Origin: Ochromonadaceae sp. CCMP2298 | Lineage: Eukaryota; Sar; Synurophyceae; Ochromonadales; Ochromonadaceae | DNA length: 13,707 nt | Reading direction: 5' to 3' | Assembly (NCBI GenBank): GCA_026770595.1 | Contig: MU634277.1 | Span: 1 to 13,707, forward strand | Shown: positions 1-9,000 of the stretch, piece after piece | Layout of the letters: the number at the start of each line of letters is the position of its first letter | How positions within the stretch are numbered: position 1 is the stretch's first letter | Notes under the pieces: model-generated | Told to the model about the DNA's origin: nothing | Database searches by the model: none | The model's input: only the letters and a program-made list of their open reading frames with translations | Translations under genes and position numbers: made by a program

Positions 1-3000
1 GCGGAGAGGGCTCGGAGGTCAGCCAGAGGCGGAAGTTGGGATGCAGGGTGTCCTCCGAGAACTCCTCGCAGATCTTCTCCAGCGTGGGCATCCAGCTGAT
101 GGACAGGTGGCAGTTCTGCAGACACACCCAGGTGCCCTTATCAGCTGCGTCCTGGATGGCGTTCTCGGCGATGGGGCCCTGCCCCTGTCCCAGTGAAATG
201 GCGCTGAGCTTGCTGCCGAAGCCCATCTCCTCTGCCAATTTCATCAGCTCCGTCATGGGCGCGGCGCCAGGGGTGAGCACGAATATGAGGGGGGTGGTGC
301 ACTTAGAGACCTCGAAGCAGCCCTTGAGGTCGAAGGGCGGCGGCTCGATGAACTTGTTGCCCATGCTTTCTGAGATGAAGTGCTGCACTGCGGGCACCAC
401 CACATCCGGGCGCAGGCACCGCAGCACACACAGTTTCTTGAAGATGTCGTAGGTGTCGCCTAGCAGCTCGTCGATCAGGTCAGAGGGCTTGTCGGACTCC
501 ATCACCTTCTCCCACTTGGCGCCGTGCGCCTTGTAGGTGTCCTTGAAGCCCTTGAAGGTAGGCATGTCGTTCAGCGCCAGGATGTCATTCCAAGCTTTGT
601 CTGACAGCCATGCGAAGGGGTTGGGCTCCGCCAGATCCATGGAGGTACTGCCCTGCAGGAAGAAGCGCACCTCTGCCCCGTCCAGAGCCTTCAGCCCCAG
701 CATGATCTTGGTCGTGAGCAGGAAGGAGAAGAGCAGCTTGTCCTTCTCGAACAGAGAGCGACACACGTTGCGGTAGAGGATGTAGGTGAAGCAATCGTTA
801 AGGTTGCGCAGGCGGTCTTCTAGGTTCTTCGCCTTCTCTGCCACCTCGATAGCCCCCTCGTACAGAGAGATGTACCAGTCGAGAGAGTACTGGTACATGG
901 GATCCACAGAGGCCAGGTCTGCGATGCAGAAGAACAGCTGCGACGCCTGGAAGGCTACAGGGATGTACCCCATGCGCACCTTGGCGATGCGCAATTGCGT
1001 CTGCTCCGCCACCTTCACCTTCTCCTGGATGATGTTGGAGGTCTTCTTCGAGTCCCCGAGGGTGTCGATCAGCACCTCGTCGTCCAATATGTTTCCCTCT
1101 GCGTTCTTCAGCAGGAACAAGATCTTGTCCTCGATCTCCTTCAGCTGACGCTGGTTCTCCGCGTCCTCCACGATCAGCTGCTGTCTTTGCAACTCGAGCT
1201 CCTTCTGCTCCATCGCCACCACCCTGCCCAGCATCTGGTCCTGCAGCCCCTCCCCAGTGGCCATAAAGTTGAGCAGGTTCACCTTCACGCACAGCTCGGG
1301 GGGGTAGTGCGGGTTTGACAGCTTGGTGGTGATGTAGAGACGGAAGTTCTTATCATACTCGATGGTAGCGTCTCCTAGGCGGATGGTGGCCACGCCGCCA
1401 GCTATGACGATCTGCTTCAGCAGAATGGGCTCCAAGATGGGATCTAGCGACTCGGGCACGTTCTCCAGCAGTACAGGGCTGCCGAACTGGATGGCGTTCT
1501 CGATAGTGCGCACGAAGTTGCCCTGGTTCTGCTTGACCACCTTGATGGAGCTGTTCTCCTCCATCTTCTTGACCCACTTGTTGGCCTGCCCCTGGGGGTC
1601 TATCATGAGCGGCCAGCGGTTCGAAGTGAAGACCATGATGCCGTTCTCGATGGAGAAGGAGTCGTTCGGAAGGCGGTTGATGATCCACGATCGGATGGTG
1701 ACCGGGCTGCCCAACGTGTCCTGCAGAGTGAAGCCCTTGGAGCAGGTGATGCCCTTCTGGGTGAGCAGGGCGGACCACTGCCTGATGGCGTCTTCTCTGT
1801 AGGACGCGATGAAGGCGCCCATGTAGGCGATCACGCCAGAAGACAGCACCACATCTCCCGTGACGTTGTTGTACGTATCAGCCAGCGTCTTGGACATCTC
1901 CGTCCAGCGAGTCTTCTCCCCCCCCAGGCCCTTGATCAGCGCATCAGCGCGTCTCAACTTGGCCTCGCAGTCCGTCACCTGGTTCTTCAGCGCCTCCTTC
2001 TTGTCCTCCGCAGCCTTCAGGCCCGTCTCCAGGTCCGCCAGCTTGTCCATAACCTCCTTGAGGGCGGTCTGCTTGATAGCCAGCATCTCCTTCGCCTCCT
2101 TCAAGGTCGTCTCGGCTTCCTTCAAAGACGCGCGCTTGGGCGCTACCAGCCGCGCCACTCTGTCGTACTTGACCATCGCGTGCACCCACTTAGCCAGACC
2201 TGCAGACGCCATAGAGCCCTTCTTCGCCACCACCTCGGGGTCGAACTCGGGGTCGTCTGTGAACGTCTTGGCCTTTGTGACCACATCGGGGTTCATATTG
2301 TCCCGATCGTAGGTCTGCAGGCGCTGCAGAAAGCGGGGGTCGTTGAGCAGTTCCTTGGAGGCCGGAACCCAGTAAGGATCGATGCGGGGGTCGCCCTCCT
2401 TCATCTTCTTGTCCGGCTTCACCCCCAGCATGATGGAGATCGCCGCCATGGTCATCTTGATCGCCAGAGAGGGCTTCTTCATAGCTTTCATCTCGGTGAT
2501 ATCGGATTTGTCCAGGTTTTTTAGGGCCTTCTCAGCAGCCTCTAGGGCGGGGATGGCCTCCGCTAGGTCGGCCTCGCACGACTCCTTTAGCGCGCCAGCC
2601 TCCTTGGCCTGCTCATTGCACTTGGCCGCCTCTGCCTCCACCACCACGCTCTGCTCAGAGGCCACCTCGCGATCCGCAGTGATGGTCACCAGCAGCGCGT
2701 CTGTTTCGATCGTAGCCTCTTTCAGCTTGGGCTGCAGGTCCTCCAGGTACACCTGCATCTCGTTCACCTGCTGCGCTGTCTCCAGCAGCTTCGACAGGCC
2801 GTTGTCGTACCTGGCTTTCGCCTCGAAGACCTCGTGCCTCTGCTTGGCCAGCATGCGGTTGAACGTGTTGATCAGCTCCAGATAGGAGGTGGGCGTCACG
2901 TAGTAGTACCGCCCCATCTCCGCGATGTAGCGCTTGGACAGCTGTACCACCCTGACCTGCATATCTACACACACATCTACCACACCTGCCTTGGTCTTGG

Positions 3001-6000
3001 CATCCAGGTCTACCTTCTCGAAGAAGAAGTTGGCCACGCTGCGCAGCGCCTCCTCCGGCCACTCAGTGAACCAGTCGATCGTACAGCAGTTCACCAGGGA
3101 GGGGAACATCCTCAGGCGGGTGCGGAAGGACTCGCCGATAGGGGACAGACACAGCACAAGGTGGAGGTTTGTGCGCACACGGCTGACGAAGAAGTTATAC
3201 ACCTCTGCGGGGATGCCTCCGTTCACGCCTGCCTCCTGGCATGCCTTGGAAAGTCCCTCCATAACGGCCGACATCTCTTCGTTGTTGAAGAGGTTGGCTA
3301 CCTCTCCCGTGTTGAGGATGCCGTTGATGTCCTCCAGGAATGTCTCCTTCACGATCTGCGTGTCGTCGATCATGAACACGGTGGGCTTGTTCAGCACGCC
3401 GGCCTTGTTCATCATCGTGCGGATGTCCTCTCGCCACTCGTTCATGCCGTAGCTCTTCGTGATCTCGATAACGAACAGCTCGAAGTCAGCGATACTAACT
3501 GCCAACATCGTCAGACTCTTGCGGCCAGAGCCGCCCACACCTACCAGCAGGGCGTTCCCGTAGGCCTGGTTGATGACTCTACTGATGCGCGCGATGTGCT
3601 CCACCGCGGAGGCGAAGAGCACCAGATTCATGGGCTTGGTGGTCATCTGGTTGTAGTCATCGAGATAGTCGGCCATCACCTTGGGCAGCGTGGATCGGTC
3701 CACCATCTCCACATAGGGCTTCTGGAGTGCCTTCGGATCTCCGAAGTTCAGGTACAGGATGGAGGGATTGGCCCCCAGCAGCTTGGCGAAGTCGGCGTTG
3801 AACTCTTCTTTCACAGTGGTGGCCACCAGCTCCTTGAACCAGGTGCGGTCGGCGTCGTCGATCAGGCGGTCGTGGAAGACGCGCATGCACTCGTGTGCCC
3901 AGAGTCTCACGAAGCTGTCCTTGTCCTTTACGAAGTTGGGATCCCCCATAAGCATGCCCTGGAACACCTTGGAGAGATCGCGCAGGTTGAAGGTGTAGTG
4001 CGACTTCATGGGCGTGGGTAGGAGGGATGCGGAGATGTTGTTGTAGATCGAGATGGTGGCCTGCACGGCAGCCTCCGAGAGTGCCTTCACCGGACCCTGG
4101 AAGCCCTGCGCCAGGCGCCAGTCCAGGATCGTACCGAACACGCGCGCCAGACTGTCGTTAGAGAAGTTGACGAAGTTGATGACATTGAAGTGGCGCACGT
4201 AGCGCTGAGTGATGCGCGTGCGACCACCCCCGGGCGGGCCCATTGCCGCGCAGAACTGTATGTCCACGAGGCGTCTGAACTCGTTCTCCTTTCGGTCGTA
4301 CCAGCCCCTGTGGTCCATCCACTGGCGGAGGATCTCGATGGGCGGCTGCGCTCCGTACTCCTCCTTCGCAGGCATGTTCAAATCGTCCACGAACACGATA
4401 GTAATCATACCCAGGGGCGGGCCGATCACGCCCTTGCGGCGCTTGTCCAGCTTAGAGTCGATCAAATCTTGCGTCTGGTTGGCACTCGTCTGCGCGGAGA
4501 AGTTGAGGCTGATCGCGTTGAACTTCTCAGGCATGCCGGACAGCAGCTTGTTGCGAATCGAGACAGACTTGCCGGTACCTGTGTCTCCCGTGCAGATAAC
4601 GTGGTGGCCCTTTCTCAGCATCTTCTCCAAGATCCACTCGTTGCGGATGGTGTCGATGGTAGGCACCACGATGGAGTTGAACTGAGCCTCCCTGGGGATC
4701 TTGAAGATCAACTGACCCTCGAGCCAGTTGACCCACTTCGCAGACTTCGCGTCGAAGTTGTAGTCGAAGGCAATGCCCTCCTCGGGCAGCTGCTGGATCG
4801 CCTGCCGCTCAGGTGTCTCCTCGTAGGTTGGGGTCTTTATCTTAAAGTCCTTGTACTCTGCCGTGTCGTACACCGTGCCGTCCAGCAGCTTGCGCAGGAA
4901 GGAGTCGAACCTGACTCGCCCATCGCCGTCCACGCACGCGCCTACGGACCACACCGCCGCAAAGACGAAGCAGCCCTCGATAGCCTTGGGCGCGTCGGAT
5001 GCCACGCCGTCGTCGAAGTCCAGCATGCACTTGAGCAGCCTCGTGAGGCTGAAGATCAGCTCCTGGGCCGCCATGGTGGTAGGCATCTTGCAGTACTTGC
5101 TGACGAAGTAGGTCAGCACCGGGAAGGTCCAGTCGAACAGTCCGGAGAGATACTCTTTGTGCTCCTGGATGCCCTCGGGAAGGCTCTTGAGCCAGATGTT
5201 GCGCACCGCGGCCCAGCCGATGTTGCGCGTCTCGCAGAAGATCATGCCCACTCTGGAGACGGTCGCGGGGGACGCCTGCTCCAAGTCCTCTGCCTCGAAG
5301 AACATCGTCATGGGGTCGGACATCTTGATGATCTCGCCACTGTTCAGGCAGAGCTTCTTGTTGTCATCCAGCACCGTGTTCATGTTCTCGATCCACACAG
5401 CGTCCACGGGTCCGTCGAACATCATCCACTTCCTATCGGGCGAGGTGTCCTTCGCACACCTGCGGAAGGTCACTGCCAATATACCCTCTACGAACTCGTG
5501 CGTGTTCTCGTCGAACAGTCCGTAGAGCTGCTTGGAGGTGACGGACTTGGGGTTGATGGTGTAGATCTGAACCTTGGCGAAGTCCTCAGACCCGTCCACA
5601 GCTGCCTTGGTCATGGCCTTGGCCAGATTGTGGATAGTGGAGGTCTTGCCTGAGCAGGTCTGGCCCACCACCATGATGCCGTGACGCACCAGGAGCATCT
5701 CGTACAGCTGTATGGTCTTGGTCTGGTACTCGGGCTTGTTCTCCAAATAGAACACGTTCTCAGGCGCCACCTCCACGCCGCTGTCGCACACGTCCTGCAG
5801 GCACTGTGTGAGAACGCCATAGTCCGCCTCGGGCAAGGTCACGCCCGGGAACAAGTCCGACGTGATTCCCCTAAAGAGGGGCAGGTCCTCGACCAGGAAC
5901 TTGGCCAGATTGACGTCGTTGATGGATCTAAGCACAATCTTGGCCTCGGTCCACTGCGGGTCGTCGCCCAATTGCTGGCGCAGGTTGCCCGCCGCCACGA

Positions 6001-9000
6001 GGATGGAGTTGACCGCGCGCATGCCGTAGTCGTAGTGCTTCTGGGAAGAGAGCTGCTCGGAGGACAGCTGCAGCACACGCACGATCTTCTGCGCGTTGGA
6101 GCGGGCGTCCTCGAACCCGAAGGAGTACAGGCGGATCTCCCCGATCATCGCGTAGTCCGGCACCATCATCGCGCAGGGCCGGAAGAGCGCCTTAAGATTG
6201 TCAGGCAGCTCTGCGCGGCCGGCATACCCTGGGTTCATGGTGATGAACACGTTACAGTTTGAGTTGAGCTTCATGTACGTGCCCTCGAAGTGGAACATCT
6301 CCTTGTTCTCTCGCTTGCCCTGGTTGATCACCAAGATCTGCTGCGCGATGACGGACAGCACCTCGATGTTGATGCGATTGAACTCGTCGAAGCAGCACCA
6401 GGAGCCGCAGCCCGCTAGTCCTTTGAAGAACTTGGCCATAGCTAGGTAGTCCAGACCGTCTGAGCAGTTGAACACAACGCAGTGGATAGCCACCGCCTTG
6501 GACAGGTCCTTTACGGTCTCCGTCTTGCCCGTGCCCGCAGGCCCCTCCGGAGCGCCTCCGTATAGCAGGTCGACTGCCCCGATCATAGTGCGGTAGCAGC
6601 GGTCGGTGAGCGCGGTGATCACCAGGCGCATCGTGTTACCCAGATACTCGTACCCGTACAGGCAGCGCGCGTTCACGATCCTGGCAACCAGCGTCTTGTC
6701 GCCCTTCTTGACCGCCTGCCCGTCCTTCCAGGACTCCTCCCAGTTATACCGAAGCTGGGACATCCACTCGAAGTCCGCCACCTCATGTGTGCCCACGTCC
6801 ACCATCTTCGCCACCACGTCGCGGTTGTGCACGTCGATAGTGGTCAGCGCGCCGAGCGTCCTGCGCTCCAGCTTCGTGAGCTTGCCTCTCACCAGGTCGA
6901 CCAGGCCGCGCAACTGCAGGTTGAGCTTCTCATTGCACACGCTGAGCGCCTGACCACCGCCCTCCGTGAGCGCCTGCGTGACCTCTTGCGTCCAGTATAC
7001 CGAGGACACTGCGAGAATCACCTGCGCAGGCCAGTTGAGGATCCAGTCTTTGCGGGAGACGTTCTTGTACTGCTCGATGGACCCCACAGTCAGGGTGCGG
7101 ATGCTGTCCCACTGGATAGACTCGATCTCCAACAACCACTTCTCCACATTGCCCTTGTTGCCCCCGCTCTCCGGATCCACAAACACGTCCAGCTTGACCA
7201 CCTCTCCCTCGGCTGAGATTATCTGCGAGATCTTCGTGTCGGCCTCGAACTTCACCTTGTTGATACCCTCGAAGCACTTGCCCAGGTGCGGCTGCACTGC
7301 GCGCGGCTCCTTGGTCTGGCTCAGGATCTCCAGCAACTCGTCATTGGAGAGGAAGAAGAATCTGGGGAAGTAGAGTCTCTTCATCTCCAGGTAGTCGTTC
7401 AGGCCCTTCGTGATCTCCTCCAGCTTCTCGTTGGCCTTCTTGAACTTCTCCTCCAGCCGCTTGTCGGGCTCCGCGCAGGTCATGAAGTTCGGGTCCTGGT
7501 TGACGTCTGCCAGCACCTTGCGCCAGAGCGTATCCACACCTTGGAACCTGCGGGCCTCGGTAGGTAGCTGGCGCATGATGTCCTCAGAGCCGAAGATGGG
7601 CTCTAGGTACATCCACGTGCGCTGGCAGTTGATGAGGGCGTCCAGCATGCCTTGGGCGTACTTCAGCCGGTGCTCCCACATCTTGCACTCCTTCTCGATA
7701 GGCCGGATGTAGGGCGAGCCTCGCATGGTCTGCGTCTTGACGATGTGGTCGTCCAGGAGGGTGATGATCTCGTCAACACCGCCCACGATGAATGTGCCCG
7801 AGTCCTTGTACCCCTTCACCTCGAACTCGATAGACTCCCACTCCTTCATCATCGCGTGCATGTTCTTTTCAAGGTTGTACTCCTTCTCGGCCGCGATGGT
7901 GATCTCCTGGATGGCCTCGATATTGCCCGCAGCGTTCAGGTCCAGCAGGCTCTGCAGAGTCAGCTCGTCCTCCGGATCGATCACCTTGCCCAGCAGCTCT
8001 GAGACCGCCTCCCAGTGCCTGCGCTTCAGAGCCTTAGAAGCGAGCGACTGGATGACGGGCATGTTATGGCGGAACTCTGTGGTCTCCTCGCGCAACTTGG
8101 CGGCCGACGCGGCGGCCCCGGGCAGCTCTTCCTCTAGGCTCTTGGACAGCTTGTAGGAGGTCTTCCACCAGTCAGTGACCATCTCCTCGATAGTCTTGCC
8201 GTCTAGGTCTTTGAAGTCTCCGTGCAGCCAGTCCTTCATGGAGTTGTGGAAGTCCGACACCATATTCCACAACTTGTACACGGGCAGCAGCTGCTCCGAG
8301 AAGTTGTCCAGCATTACGTACTCCGTGGGGGGGAAGCCGAAGACCTTCTCGCGCATGTTGAAGTCATCTCGCTTGTTCTTGGCCTCCTGTATGGAGTCCA
8401 TGAGCCCGTTGATGCGCTCGACTATCTTCTCCCTATCTGCGTAGTCGTCCAGCATCATCCCTGCCTTCACCTCCTGCCCCAGGCTCTCCACTAAGCGCTC
8501 GAACTGGTCCTTCTGCATAGACAGCCTATCCATCATGCGGATCTTATCAGCCTCCAGGGCTATCTCCACCTCCTTGCCGCTGTACTCTACCTTCGATGGG
8601 TACTCCAGAGTAGACCAGGAGAGCCCCATGTCCTCCACGGTCAGGGGCACATTGTAGGCCTCGAGCATCTCCAGCGTACCGCGGATCTGCCCCACCGACC
8701 CCTTCAGCTCCTCCACAGTTAGCTTGGAGCTCTCGATGAAATCGCGCAATTCAGCTAGCTGCTTCTCGTTCGCAGGCTTCTCTGCGATGCGCTCGAGGAT
8801 GGCGTTGTACTGCCCTATGACGTTCATGTTCCTCTGCCGCGCCTCGGCTGCCACCACCTGCGCAAGGTAGTCTCGCAGCTGTCTGGCGCGGTCGTAGAGC
8901 ACTCTGTTGATCGAGGAGGTGGACACGCGCACCAGGGAGTAGTTCTCCAAGTGAAAGGATAGTTCGGAGATCTCCAGCATGGCGCTGTTGAGGCGATCCA

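Noticed and set aside
2834-5653. Long plus-strand open frames at 2834-4021 (395 codons) and 4190-5653 (487 codons)
   Set aside because: They are antisense to conserved dynein AAA2-AAA4 and stalk sequence. Their Leu/His/Val/Arg-rich translations are the reverse complement of the dynein codon pattern and contain no recognisable domain.
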